Part shown: in pieces, positions 1-15,394 of the stretch
How positions within the stretch are numbered: position 1 is the first letter of the stretch
Layout of the letters: each line of letters starts with the position of its first letter
Assembly (NCBI GenBank): GCA_014904985.1
Contig: MU128960.1
Coordinates: 215,241-279,240 of the forward strand
Direction: 5' to 3'
Length of the DNA: 64,000 bases
Source of the DNA: Hydnum rufescens UP504
Lineage: Eukaryota > Basidiomycota > Agaricomycetes > Cantharellales > Hydnaceae
Notes under the pieces: generated by a model
The model's input: the letters and a program-made list of their open reading frames with translations, nothing else
What the model was told of the DNA's origin: nothing
The model's database searches: none
Position numbers and translations under genes: made by a program

Positions 1-671
1 CCTATTCAAGGTCATTTTCATCATCGTCATGAGGCACCCGATAACAGTGAGAGAGAAACGCACATAATCATCTTCCTCATTTTCAAGCTCCAGGCCACCC
101 ACACCATCCATGGCAAAGTAAAAATACACAGAAGTCTTTGAAGGTAGGCCTCGACATCGAAAGATCAAAACAAGTCGCTCATGAACGAAGGAGCCAAAGC
201 AAGACATGGCCTGAACCCTCACCTAGTTGTAATGGCTTGCCCTTGATGCGAGCAGCCCAGCTGCCCCCCGAATCACCACCGGGACTTTTAACCATTCAGT
301 GGTGATTTGCACATTATTTTGGGTATCGTTCAAGACTTGGATGCCTCCATTGCGAAGGTCGTGCTCTGTCCAGGTATATCCTTGGAGCCCATCACCTTGG
401 TCGCACGCATGACGCGGTCCTAAGATATCGCTTTGTCAAAGGGATGTACCCCGGCCTCCTACAAAGGACACGTACTCGAAAATGACTGCCAATCCTGCAG
501 GCCATGCCACATTAAGCCCGTCATAAGAGTGTGTGGAAGACGGGGGCGGAGCCCAAAGTAGAGATTTGGACGATAGGTTCCCCAGAGGAGGGATTTATCG
601 TCGACATCTTCCGGCAGGGCATAGACGCCTAGGCTCGGGAGCAAGGTGAGGACGAGTGTTCGGACCCGCAT
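1..671 (-). CDS. GCS1: Mannosyl-oligosaccharide glucosidase (ER glucosidase I), N-terminal part
   Basis: Glucosidase I (GH63) removes the outermost glucose from N-glycans in the endoplasmic reticulum. Reading leftward from the ATG at 671, the protein opens with a hydrophobic leader (MRVRTLVLTLLPSLGVYA), then the family-typical LLWGTYRPNLYFGLRPRLP and LMTGLMW. After an intron come RHACDQGDGLQGYTW and NDTQNNVQITTEWLKVP, and after another intron SVYFYFAMDGVGGLELE. The gene continues past the left edge. Around 276-284 the frame breaks: the family's conserved KVPGGDSGGSW stretch is recovered only if one G is added to a short G run, so a one-base deletion (true or assembly error) is likely. The start lies 86 bp from the divergently read phosphoesterase. 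Identification is by recognised conserved blocks, and the catalytic half is outside the window. Confidence 0.88.
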
Positions 672-757
672 CGATGGTAGCAAGGGGGGACTAGTCACGT
701 GCGCGAAACTGGGGCGCGCCGTCGTCTGCACAGCCTCATCCTTGCTTTCGTGTACTC
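672..757. promoter_or_regulatory. Short divergent promoter between GCS1 and phosphoesterase
   Basis: Only 86 bp separate the two inferred start codons (671 on minus, 758 on plus), so both genes must share promoter sequence or overlap in their 5' leaders. I see no clear TATA box. Confidence 0.45.
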
Positions 758-2677
758 ATGCATGCTCCTTTAGATTCCCTCACGGTCAAATTCAAGGCCC
801 TCTCTCTCGCAGACAAGGAACCCCCTAGTCGGTCTTCGATACCGCCCACTACGGCTACGCCACGCTTCAGTCAGATGAGGCCCGAGTTTACTGTGAATAT
901 GACTCGGGGGCACCTCCTCCCCATCCTGGCTCAGATTGGACTAGATTCATATGCCTCTCCGATACCCATGGGAATACTTTTCCCGTTCCTCCTGGAGATG
1001 TCCTTATTCACGCCGGTGATTTGAGCCAATACGGCTCTCCCGTGGGCCTCGAGGCCACTGTAACGTGGCTCCAGAGTCTACCACATCCAGCCAAGCTGTA
1101 AGCCAAATCTCGAGTATTTCCCTCCCTCATTCTATTTACTGACTCCACGTTCTCTAGAGTTATCGCGGGGAATCACGATGTAGGCTTCGCTTCGCGGTAT
1201 CCTTTGTCTGTGACCACGCCTTCACCTCCCCCGTTTCTTCCCAGGATCTTCTTGACGTGGCCATGTTTAAACGTGGCGAAGTCCGGCGCCCGAATGTTGG
1301 CCTCGAGGTAAACGATGTCTGCTCTGTGCCTAAAATGAGGCGCTCACCCTGTGCTATAATACATTCGACACAGGATGTAGAAAAGGCGCGCGCTTTGATG
1401 ACCGGGCCCAAGGCTATCAGCTCGGGCCTACGATACCTCCAATACCAACACACCTCGATCCCCTCTCCACCCTGGAACGTCTACGGCAGTCCGGTAAGTA
1501 ACCATGCACTCGACCAATACTGTACAGCAAATCATTACATAGCATTTACCCTTGCCTGCCTCCCTCAGGGAACTCCATTCTTCAGCGCAGGCGCATTCCA
1601 GTACTTCGGGCGCACAGCCTCTAAAGGTAACGTACGAAAACCCGCTTTTTATTTTAAAGCCAGTTGTAGAATCTCTGTTTATTTGTCCCAACAGAGGTAA
1701 ATAGCAAAATACCCAACAATACACAAATACTGTAAGCACAGCATCCCGCGCCAAAGAGTACGATCTTCTGACACCAGCTATCAGAATAACTCACGGCCCA
1801 CCTCTCAATATACTCGACCGCACACGGCGCGGGGTTCACGGGGGATGCCCAGACCTATACGCGCGCCTCTTCTCAACTACCGACAGCACTGCTCCACCCA
1901 ACGACCATCCGAATAATGCAACTTCACACCCAGACCCCCGCCCATCTCCCCGCTCCTCACCATCCTCATCACAGTCGCGACCGTCTTCTCATACAAACGA
2001 TCGAGGAGTGAAACGCCGCAGTAAACATACCGACCACACCGCAGCCACAATAATCGCACAAGATGCTGAAGCAACGGCGGAAGATTGGCTACCCCACGTT
2101 CGCCTCCATGTATTTGGACACATCCATGAAGCACGTGGAGCACTCATACGCACACGGGAGCGTCACCGTCCTCGTCGTCCTCCCTCACCAACCCCAACCC
2201 CAACCCCAGAACGAGACCAAAACGCCCAGCGGCTCCACCGACAGTTGCAGCCCCACGCTCCCTCATCATCCGGCGACACAATGGAAGCACCACCACTACC
2301 ATCGCCGCCATCATCATCATTATCTACCAAGCCCAGCCAGCCGAGCATAGAGACAAATAATGACTCCACGAGTAGGGTCAGATATTCCCAATCATTCTCT
2401 TCATTCACCGGCGGCGATTCATCTATTATCACATTGGATTTCGGGGAACCACTATCGCCGAGGTGTTAACACACCACAGCCATCCATAGCTTTACCCCAT
2501 GTCGGTGACCTTCCCGGTGACCACCAACAAATTATGAGCACCTTCACCAAGGACAACGAAGATGTGAACACCATCGTCGAGCGGGTCGAAACCGTATTCG
2601 TAAATGCGGCAGGTCGAAATCTCCCTCCCATAATAGTCGATTTGTATAACATACCCGTTATCGCGGCGCCACACTGA
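758..2677 (+). CDS. Calcineurin-like metallophosphoesterase
   Basis: A metal-dependent phosphoesterase of the MPPED/239AB-like group. The catalytic motifs appear in order across several exons: SDTHG and HAGDLS (about 951-1025), AGNHD after an intron (about 1160-1180), then TGPKAISSGLRYLQYQ, THGPPLNILDRT (about 1792-1830), GHIHEARG (about 2116-2140) and a C-terminal exon with VFVNAAGRNLPPIIVDL ending at 2677. Metal ligands are the Asp/His of DTH, Asp of GD, NH, HG and GHIH. The region between GHIHE and the last exon is long, Pro/Ser-rich and poorly conserved. Near 820-829 the reading frame drops back by one base beside a C run, between ...SLADKEPP and SVFDTAHYGY, which suggests a single missing base. 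The natural substrate is unknown. The family assignment is firm; exact exon borders are not. Confidence 0.8.
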
Positions 2678-3067
2678 CCGAGTGGTACGATGTACTCTAA
2701 ATATCAGAAATATACGGCCATCTTTCCTCAATAGATAATCAATAGCAGCGATCAAGTGTTCGGTGAAGTACGCGGTCAAGTGCAATGCAACGCAAGATAT
2801 GACAGGGGTTCAAAGTTGGGTGGATGGGTATGCTAATATAAAGGTGAGGTGAATACACCGTGGGAGTAAGGGGGTGGGGATTGATTAAGGGGTACGAGAG
2901 GGAGACCGCAACGGAGCGACTGGGAAGAGGCCCGAGGAGATAGAAAAAAGAATCCTAGATCAAGTGACGACAAAGAGGGGAAAAAAATGAACCAATAACT
3001 ATGCCGAATCGCAGGATGACTTCATGAAGGGACGTAAAAGAAGGGTAAGATGGGCCACGCATTGGGC

Positions 3068-4052
3068 TTATGCCGCCGCAGCGACGACAGGAGTCGGTGC
3101 TGGTGCAACAGCGGGGGGTGCACTCTCAGTCACCTCTGTTGGCGCCGGGGCGGGCGCAGCCGGCTCTGGGGTCTCCAGGGGTGCGACCGGGGCGGGCTCA
3201 TCAAGCTTAGGTGGGTTTTGCTCCACCTTGGACGCGGGGGCAGCCTCCTTCTTCGGCTTAGACTTGAAGAGATCACCCACACGCGAGGATAAGCGACGAG
3301 AGACCTTAGTAGCCTTGGAGGAGGGGTGAGATGACAGTTGGATCAAAAGGTGATGGGCATACCTTCTCAACAACCTTCTCGGCAGCCTTTTCCACGGCAG
3401 CCGGGATTTCCGCGAGAGCCTCCGCAACAGGCTCTGCAGGCTTGGTCTCTTCAGCAGGGACTTCGGCAGCCTCAGCGGTGGTGGGCTCAGCTGGAGCCTC
3501 GACGGGGGCTTCAGTAGCCTCTACCGCTTCAGCCTCGGCAGCAGGAGCAGCAACCTGCAGCGGGCAAGTCAGACGCTCGATCTAGCGGTGGCAATGCGAA
3601 TGTATGCGTCCTACCTCTTCAATCTCTTTCTTCTCCTTTTTGGGAGACTTGACCTTGAACGGGGCAAGGAGTTTGGAGAGGAAAGTGGGGCTCTTCTTCT
3701 CCTTAGGCGCGTCAGTGGCCTCGGCAGGCTTAGCCTCCTCGGTGGCCTTGATTTAGGGCAAGGGGGTGAGGCTGTGATCATGGTGCAGAATGGGTAAGAG
3801 ACTTACAGGAACCTCAGGAGCGGGGGCCTCCGTGGCAGCCTCGACAGGAGCAGGTTCGGGGGCAGGCGTGGGATCAACTGCAGCAGTCTCGGCGGCGGGC
3901 TCCTGCTTGGCGTGAGCAGAGAATAGGAGCTTTTTGATGCCAGAGAAGAGTGAGCTGACCTCGGCCTTTGTTTCGGTTTGGACCACGGGAGCGGGTGCCT
4001 CAACCTGGGGTTCCTCAACAGCGGGGGCAGTGACAGTCTCGGTGGCAGACAT
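3068..4052 (-). CDS. Ala/Pro/Glu-rich low-complexity protein, unknown function
   Basis: Four exons read leftward from the ATG at 4052: about 4052-3808, 3747-3615, 3554-3363 and 3315-3068, with clean GT-AG junctions (for example GTAAGTC after EVP). The product is dominated by Ala, Pro, Glu and Val, with two short basic patches, SPTFLSKLLAPFKVKSPKKE and KVSRRLSSRVGDLFKSKPKK. It has no signal peptide and no membrane segment. The alternating acidic and basic composition suggests a disordered protein. Related Ala/Glu/Pro-rich proteins with an RRLS-RVGDLFK motif seem common in Agaricomycetes (recollection, not searched). The intron structure and consistent frame make it a real gene. Its function cannot be inferred. 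Confidence 0.7.
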
Positions 4053-6243
4053 TATTGCGAGAGAACGCTATGGAAAGGAGGGATTGATTAGCGAAATTCA
4101 GACGCGTCGAGACGCAGGAAAAGTAGGAGCGTGGTAGAAGGGACGTTGGAGGTCGTTCACTGTGAGAGAAGGGGGACGGACTGGAGGGGGCTAACCTGAG
4201 GGGAATAAGAAAGGTAGGGGAACGAAGAAGGATGAAGAAGGGATTTAGGAGAACAAACCTCAGTTTGATTCAATTTCAATGGTGAAAAATTCAAACTCCG
4301 CTCCCGCTCTCATCAAACTTTGGATTTTTCGCCTGTCTGTCATGTCCCCGCTCCATGAAATGGATTCCACCCCACCCAGACGCTCATTGACCCCATTCAC
4401 CTCTTTTTCCGCTCACAAACGAGACTGCTGGATGATACAAAGGCACCCGGCATTTGCCGACTTTATATCCTAAAATTAAATGTGGTTTGTTGTCACGGAA
4501 GTAAAACCAGTTTTAGGTTCCTTCGAGCTTAGGCGGCGCTTGCTTAGGACCGAGACTAGGAGGGATCCTGCCATAGTCTAATGATCTGGTGATCCGTCCG
4601 AGGTTACCAGGGAGTTAAACAGCACCTAGTCTAATGCAGGGCACTTGGTCCCAGCTATGTGGTTTGCTCGGTGATTCCTGCATGGTCCCAAGAAAGTTGA
4701 GATGCCTATTTTGGGTTGGTCGAAATAAGCTCAACGGCATTTTTTGTTGCCGTACGATTTGTTGCCTTGAGAACCCCTGATTGCGGATCTTGAGCCCACA
4801 ATTATGCGATTGTTCCTGATAGCCCTGCTGGCGCTCGCCTGGGTGCTGTACCACGTTTCACGCTCTGACTTCGCCTGCCATATGCGACCCGCTGTCAAGT
4901 GCCGTTTCTTTGACGGGTAATAATTTAGGGTGGCCCCACGTGACACAGGATCGCTTTTCAGTCGTGGTCCCGTATCCCTATGCAGTGTTGTCTGCATAGT
5001 GGATCAGAGGGAAATAAGTAGCGGCTAGGATAAGAGCTACCATGGCCGCCGTAACCACCTCAGTGTGATGATCTAGCAGGATTGTCTAAATAGGGGGTTT
5101 CATGGTACGAGAATTCACCTGGAGTTCACTGTTGGAAACGGTTGACTCCCAATCCCCGCCGCCCGCAGCGGGGTTGCCAGTGTGTGGATCTAACATAGGA
5201 TTTCCCCTAATAGTTGTACTCACGTGAAAATCTGCTCATTCGGGATGACCGTGAGAACTTACCGTGCTCAGTACCAACGTCACCGAGAGTCGATGGCCAT
5301 CTCACTGCCACAAGGGCCATCCTCGCAGCCACCCAACGAATCAACCGTGTGGGAGCTTCATTATAATCTTGGATCTATTGCGAAAGCGCAGATGAATGCC
5401 TCGCTCTTTTCATTCCTACCCCACCTCGATTTCATAAAGCTGCATATCAATGCGGAGCGCGGTTCTCGGCGTGCCCGGCACCCTAGGGTTAGACGTCTAG
5501 GGCCTCTGCCTTGCCAATGCGAGGTCTCCCCACTCTGGTATGCCAACCTTCGATGTGGGTCATTCCACCGAAGGCTGCTCTCCGAGCCTCGCGCACGTCT
5601 TTTCCATTATTGTTTTGGGGTCTTACCACTGACATCTCGTTATTATGTCTATAACGTGGGAAGTGACACTACATACCCCACAGTATTGACGTTTGCTATG
5701 GTCTGACACCCTCTTGGCGACTTCCCTATGGTGAGGAAGTACATATGATCCCTAAGACTCATTTCTATGGCGACTGGATTCACCTCCCTTTCGTTACTCC
5801 TCTCCCTGGCCATCGCCTTTACCTATCCTCCTATCCGATATCCCTCACTACCGCTGCACTCCCTACATTGGCGTTCATCATTGACGTCCCCTTTCTACTT
5901 GATGTAAAACACAAGGCCAGCAAGGATACTAATTCTGTCTGTTTGCCATCGGGTATATCGATAATCCTCCTCGTCGCTGCCCTGGATTTGTGCATCGCTA
6001 CGGTTGGCAGCCTCACAGGGATCTTTGGATGCGGTGAATTCCCAACCTCCCTTTTTTGCAGTAATACAGCCCTCGAGACGCAAATTAACTAAATCAATCG
6101 ACAACTTACTGTTTTCATTGATTTTTTTGCGGCTGGCACTTGCATCGCCAGCCACCAGACGTTTTATCAACCGTACGAAGACGAACAAATACTACTTATT
6201 TGATAAGACCGGCCCTGGACACGGTTGTGACGAAGGACATTAT
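4053..6243. other. Gene-poor stretch with weak open frames
   Basis: Contains a 160-codon plus-strand frame (5224-5706) without recognisable motifs. At 5767 a short frame starts with a secretion-like leader (MATGFTSLSLLLSLAIAFTY) that is lost after about 40 codons. This could be a decayed secreted-protein gene. No conserved domain, tRNA or clear repeat was recognised. Confidence 0.3.
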
Positions 6244-7224
6244 TTGCAACTTGCAAAACCGAAGGCGCCGGATGAAAAACACAAAATTTTGCATCAAAAA
6301 GTATTTGGGCGATTACTCCTCCAATTCCTGGTGGTTTGGCTTGCTATCAAGTGAGACGGACTCGCCTTGATCGTCCGCAAGTGCTTGTACCCTTTGCGTA
6401 ATAAAATTCAAATATTTGAGATTTGAGGTTTTCCCCAATTTTATTTCCTTCATAGCTCTTGAACTACTGTGAATTGAGGAAAATAAACTATATCCCCTGA
6501 GAGCTACTATGTCCCTCTAGGTGTTCCAAAAAAAATCAGGGCAATTGGAGCAAATTTCAGAATTTTGATGGTGTACCATTTGGCACGGAATTTAGGACCA
6601 TAGCATGGCCAGTGAAGCCATAAAAATTCCTGTACACTGAACCTATCACTCTTACATCACTCTGGATGTAATTCTTGGATGACCTTTGCCTGGCAGCTCA
6701 GTGAGACATCCAAAGAGCCCATACCCGCAGAAGGGAAAAATTAATGGCTATCTCAAAGCCAACCAATGCATGTTTCCGCCTAGCCACCAAGCATATATGC
6801 ATCCTCCAGTTCATGGACTTCATTTTCCATCACAGCATCAACACTAGAAGCCCAAACAAGGCAGATGCTTTGGCTATTTGTGTTGTATCCCTTGGAAACC
6901 TACAGCCTCAAATTTTCTCCAACAGTCTTGATTGTTTTTTCAGGCATCTAGAGTGGCATGGCAGCTCTCAGGGGATATAGTTTATTTTCCTCAATTCACA
7001 GTAGTTCAAGAGCTATGAAGGAAATAAAATTGGGGAAAACCTCAAATCTCAAATATTTGAATTTTATTACGCAAAGGGTACAAGCACTTGCGGACGATCA
7101 AGGCGAGTCCGTCTCACTTGATAGCAAGCCAAACCACCAGGAATTGGAGGAGTAATCGCCCAAATACTTTTTGATGCAAAATTTTGTGTTTTTCATCCGG
7201 CGCCTTCGGTTTTGCAAGTTGCAA
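6244..7224. mobile_element. Foldback element with 268-bp inverted repeats
   Basis: Arms 6244-6511 and 6957-7224 are near-perfect reverse complements, both ending in TTGCAACTTGCAAAACC at the outer side. The spacer is about 445 bp of AT-rich sequence without a transposase. Each arm contains the same short open frame ending ...DSKPNHQELEE-stop (plus strand in the right arm), which looks like the tail of a once-coding sequence. No convincing target-site duplication was found, so the superfamily is undetermined. Confidence 0.85.
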
Positions 7225-9121
7225 TAAATATTGAGATTGATCTATACCCAATTTCCCCATTTGAATACCTCTGTGGCCAGACGTCGGGGCTAGTGCGCTT
7301 TCATGATGATAATGACGCTTGCTCCACATCACCATTATGTTATGGATGTCCATATATCTCGAACCCCTGTACGCTAAGCCTACTCACAAGACTCACCCTG
7401 TAATTACGGCCATAGCGCTTGCACAAATATAACATACCTTTATTCTACCACCCCAAACAGTAACATGTCCCATGACAAATGAATGGCCCCCCCAAAGGCT
7501 CGGGAAAACGGTACGTAAACCCAGGGAAAAATAACAACCACCCCGCCGGCCAGATGACCGCTTTCATTCTCATATGCCACTCCAAGCCTTTCAACGTCGG
7601 CAAGAAATGGATTTCACCATGAGTTCGAAGATTCACCCTCCTCTACGTGCTACTCCTTGGAGAAACCCTGGAACAGGAGCATATATGGGCAGCTATGGTT
7701 CTCGCCCGCCAGCTTTGCTCCCTGCCATCCTCCGAATCGACAGCCGAATCAATTGTACATCCCCTAAGGGCAGTCTCTCTACAGAAGTGCTTGGCAGTAT
7801 GACTAGAACATCGATAGAGAAAACGAACTGCTGGGTTCGTTCTTGAGTAGGATACAGGAGAATTATCTGGGTATGCACGTGGATAGTTTCAGACACCTTG
7901 ACAGTGATGAATGATTCGCGGTGTTCGCGACGACGAATCTTGGCAGCTAAAAATTCCGGCAGCTCCGCTGAAGAGACTGTCCTCTAGAATACACGGAACT
8001 CCGAAACCATTATTTTCCTTTTGGAAATATCGAACCAACGAAGAATGATTGGGGGGTCAGATAGAGATAATGGGCTTGGACTGTATCATGTCCCCAAAGC
8101 GATCTGCGCGCTCCTCCCTGATGATTGCGACGAGGCTGGCAGACCCTTGTTTCCACTGAATATTGTCAAGAGCACCCTCTTCCACCAAGGACGAGGATGA
8201 GAATGTGCACCATCTTGAACGGGCACACATGCAGTGCCTCTAGGAAAGACCACCTCGTTTCAACGCAAGAGCCGGAGGGCGTCGAAAGTAAGCATATGGA
8301 GGGGAACGTGACGCTACTCCTCGATCATTTACCTTAGTTTCCTAGGAATAGATTCCGCATCGCAATTAGAGCCCGAGATCTGTTGAAAAGATTTTAGAGT
8401 ATCGAGAGAATACGGGACGAGAACAATCCAGCAGAGGCCGTACTGAAAGGCGTCGACCCAACAAGGCGGGACAACGAGAGAAACTGCTGCGAAGTATGCA
8501 GATGTTCTCTTTTCGCTTCCCCTCGCAAAAACATTGCATGTCCTCCCCAGGGAGGGTACGCGAGATATTTCGGGCCATGGTACAGAAAGAAAGTGACATA
8601 CGAAATGCGATTTTACGCCCACCGTGGTGGGGAGCAACGAAATGTAGCCCCAATGGTGGTGCGACGTCATCCACGGCAAGTTCGACAAGCGCGTCCGGGC
8701 TGGCAGCTGAATGAGAACGCGTGATGTCAGAACTCGAAGTCCCCCTCATATTAGATTCGAGAAGCAGCCGGACGAGCGTGGAGGGAAAGATTCAGTGAGA
8801 TTCGGTGACGTTTACTCGCCTGATTCTGGCTTCAGTAGAAACCGTGGCAAGGCGGGACAGTACTGGGCCCCAGTTTACAAGACCGCCAGATAGCCACAGC
8901 TCGTGTAATAGTCTTTCTTACGATGGTCAAACTGTGGAGCTAGGGGCATGGAGCTCGGGATTAAATAGTCCCGCAGAAGAATCAAACCGTCCAGATTCCA
9001 GGGCAGAGGATACCGGACCACCGCATTCGCTATCTCACTGTAGATTGTGTGTCAGAGTCACACACAACCTAGTCACCAAGCTCAGATTGCATTGAAAGAG
9101 AAGACAGACGCCAGAGTCGCA
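7225..9121. other. Unassigned region with scattered coding-like fragments
   Basis: Plus-strand stretches around 7680-8290 (for example IWAAMVLARQLCSLPSSES and GLDCIMSPKRSARSSLMIAT) and minus-strand stretches around 8330-8750 read like protein but are broken by stops and shifts. I recognise no family. They may be a decayed gene or genes with many small introns. Confidence 0.25.
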
Positions 9122-10240
9122 CTAAAAGACCCCAGGAATGTAGACAGACTGTCGAGTATACTGATGGAGATGATGTCCAAGACTAAAGACAATAAGAGCA
9201 GCGATGACGCCGGCAATGAAACCAGCGAGGAACTTTCCCTCGATGCCCAGCATTTCTAGCAGTCTGACATTCCGAGTGCGAACAAATGGTTTCAGAGCGA
9301 AAGGATCTACGCCCCTCTCCTTGGCTGTCAGTTCAGCGATGCGCAGCCCAGGCAGTCCGTCCACTGAGGCCGCATTTTTCATTGCCCAGTAGTGACGTAA
9401 ACCGTTAGTGGAGTTTGGGTCTGCTTTCTCGCACGCCTCGCGTTTTTCGAAAAAATCTAGCAGTTGCGTTCGGTGGCCTTCAAAGCTATAGAAGGGGACG
9501 GCATAACCTGAATCATTGCTTGCTTGGTCAGCGTGTGTACGAACATATCGAAGAGCCTAATTACCGCATGACTGAGGGAGGGCAGGGAATGATTAGTCTA
9601 GGGGTGCGATATGGGGAGACACGCTACATACGGTTCCAACTTTATGTACTGAGACGATGATGGCGGCTCGTGAACCGGGCAGCCTCTCGGAGTCCGGTAT
9701 AAAACGATGATATTCATCCGAACCAAATTCGTACCACACCCCTGGTTCCCATTGATTAACGGTTACAGGGCCAGGCAGCGGAAAACACCTAACGCACCTG
9801 TCCCAAAAAGACGGACTATCCGAGGGGCGCCCGAAAACGCTTGAAAGAGGACAGTGATCCTTCCATTCTCACGAAGATGAGCAATGGTCTCTGAGCCGGA
9901 CCCAGAGAGATCCTGCATCTTGGTGGTAGGCCATTATCAAGACGCCGGGAGATTATTGACCTACTTGATACATGACAGTCTTGTTGTCAATGACCTGGAA
10001 CGTCCCTGCAACCCCCTTGGGACTTATGTTGACATGGCCCGTTTGGCTCCTTTAACCAGGGAATCAGGACAAGCTTCTAACGGTTTGAAGCCAGTCCTAC
10101 AAAGGGGCAGACGCCACCCAAAACAGGTGCTGAGCATTTATCCATTCGATCAGGTGCTCAGGGATCTCAGCAGCCAAGAATAATTAAGCCAGAATTCTCC
10201 AAGCGGGCGAGTTACAAACCTCATCGAAAAAGACACCCAT
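9122..10240 (-). CDS. PNPOx-like FMN-binding split-barrel protein
   Basis: Reading leftward from MGVFFDE (ATG at 10240), spliced pieces give IPEHLIEWINAQHLFWVASAPL, GHVNISPKGVAGTF, SGSGSETIAHLRENGRIT, LFQAFSGAPRIVRLFG, RLPGSRAAIIVSVHKVGTV, SGYAVPFYSFEGHRTQLLDF and YWAMKNAASVDGLPGLR. These are the conserved blocks of the pyridoxamine 5'-phosphate oxidase-like family of fungi and bacteria. The real substrate is usually unknown, and the flavin-binding split barrel is the expected fold. At least four introns are needed. The C terminus carries one hydrophobic helix (FLAGFIAGVIAALIVFSLG) followed by about 15 residues, so the protein is probably tail-anchored in a membrane. A hAT-like element sits 69 bp upstream of the start. 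Confidence 0.8.
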
Positions 10241-10309
10241 GACTTGTCGTCGTGGTCGGCCGAATGCAGGTAATGGCAATGTCACGGAGTCACACAAGAA
10301 GCTGTGTCA

Positions 10310-11705
10310 TAGTGTTGCCAAGGACTTGGCTTCAAGTCGGCTCAAGTCCGAAGCCAGTCTCTTCTAAGCCAAGTCAAGTCAAGTCCTTTGATTACTAATC
10401 AAATGACTTGACTTGACTTTGGGCGACTTGGCTTCAGCTTGAAGTCGGCTCAAGTCTTAATAATATAATAGGCACATGTTTATGTAGATACAGTATATAG
10501 ACCGCACATTCTGGTGGGTTGGGTTGGGTTGGCCCTCAAATTTACATAGGAGTATTTTTTCACCTCTCTTCTGAATCTGAATGCTAGGGGCGCAAGCATG
10601 GATCTCCAAGATGGTTCTGAGCAGCGATGGATTACTTCCCAATTCAAACCACTTCCATGCCATATCAGCACATTCTGTTCAAGCTCAATATTTCAGAAAG
10701 ACCAGTACATCAAACTGGAACTGATGGAGGCTCTGCAAATGCCAAATTTATGCCGAGGAACAAGCCACTTTGCGAGCGACTTCATTTCATGGAAAACTTT
10801 GATTGGCGGCGTGGCGGCAGGTCCGGATGACAGGAACAGCGCACTCCAGCACAGAGCCACTCAGACAACCAACCAGAGGAAGAATATCACATTTGATCGA
10901 GCTCGAGGGAGTCTGCCACCACTCCAGGAAGTGTACACCCTGTCAGCATTCGTATGTGCAAACAACCTGGCATCCCACCAGACGCACTGTTTTACTTCGA
11001 TTAAATCCCTATATGCCCATTCCTCTCAATATGTACGCATGGCTCTGTCTCGCTGCCCCATCCATCTCAGACCACACCCGCACACTGCCGAATCCACGCC
11101 CCTCCGCTCACCCCCTTCACAATACCTCGTTCAAAGCATTAGATTAATTCTCAAGTACTGACTCGCCATGTATTTGGACCACTCTTGGCCGCTTGGGAGG
11201 CTACCGCGGTATATAAACTAGAATTCCTCCTCGAGCTCGAGGGAGCCTTGGTACATCCCGAGAAACTATACAGGATTCTAATAACTAAGCGGTCCATCCT
11301 TGAACTCCAGGCTAAACCTACGGAGTGGGAAGAATTACTTGATCTAATAGAAGAGCCCTGGTGGGGGTGCAACATATGAAGACCAGAGAACTTTTCTGGG
11401 ACATTTTATCATCACTCAGATACTAGACAGGGTGCCACGGGTGCCCGCGACCTTGCTTGCAAATTGTTCCAGGTGTGTGGTAACTAGGGTTATTCTGTCA
11501 AGCCTCGTCATGCAGAACTGAATGCACCAACCAATCAGAAGCTACCAAGTAATTATCTAATCCAAAATTGGCTTGAGTCGACTTCAAGTCCAAGCCAAGT
11601 CTTATTTTTGACTTGACTTCGGAGATAAGTCAAGTCAAACGGAAGTCGTGCGGAGTCGCCCGAAGTCAAGTCTAAGTCAAGCTAAGCCAAGTCGCGGCAA
11701 CACTA
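10310..11705. mobile_element. Non-autonomous hAT-like element with 8-bp TSD
   Basis: The ends are TAGTGTTGCC (10310) and GGCAACACTA (ending 11705). The flanks are identical 8-bp copies CTGTGTCA at 10302-10309 and 11706-11713. Both termini are followed inward by runs of AAGTCAAG/ACTTGACTT-type direct and inverted motifs (10320-10460 and 11570-11695). An 8-bp duplication with a TAGNGTTG-like end is typical of the hAT superfamily. There is no transposase. The interior (about 10900-11160) carries a degenerate coding-like fragment also present at about 50790-51000. Confidence 0.88.
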
Positions 11706-11866
11706 CTGTGTCATGAGCGATCTTTTTGCATCCGGTGTATTGACCCGTGGTAATATAAATCGAAAATTGTCTCTCCCACTCCACTCCGTGGGTTTTTCTA
11801 CATCGCTGGTCAAATCGTTCCCCCGACTCCAGGAAGTCGTCTTGGGGAAGATTGTTGATATTGTCC

Positions 11867-13399
<1,533 letters not shown>

Positions 13400-13580
13400 T
13401 TTTTGGGAACATGCGTATAGGTATTCGATTGGGACTTTGGAGCGGTATAGAGCTAAGGTCCATGTACAGTATATGCGTCAAGGGTGTCCGCATCCTTTGC
13501 TACCCCAAAGTACAATACATTCAGACTACCGTAAATATCTCGACAAGGGTGATGATATGGGAGTACACAGGAGACTAACG

Positions 13581-15246
<1,666 letters not shown>

Positions 15247-15394
15247 TGTTCGGAAGCTACGTAATCCACGTGAACCCCGCCACTTACCGAACACACAAGG
15301 CCAATTTGAGCCAGCCGTGAGTTTCAGAAAACTGGCAGCCCTTCGTTTACTTTCCAGAAGCATATATTTCCCCCGCTTACTGCTCACTGCTCGT
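15247..15394. promoter_or_regulatory. Divergent promoter between VPS4 and TRM1
   Basis: 148 bp lie between the VPS4 start (15246, minus) and the TRM1 start (15395, plus). No obvious TATA box. The transcripts must start within or very near this stretch. Confidence 0.45.
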
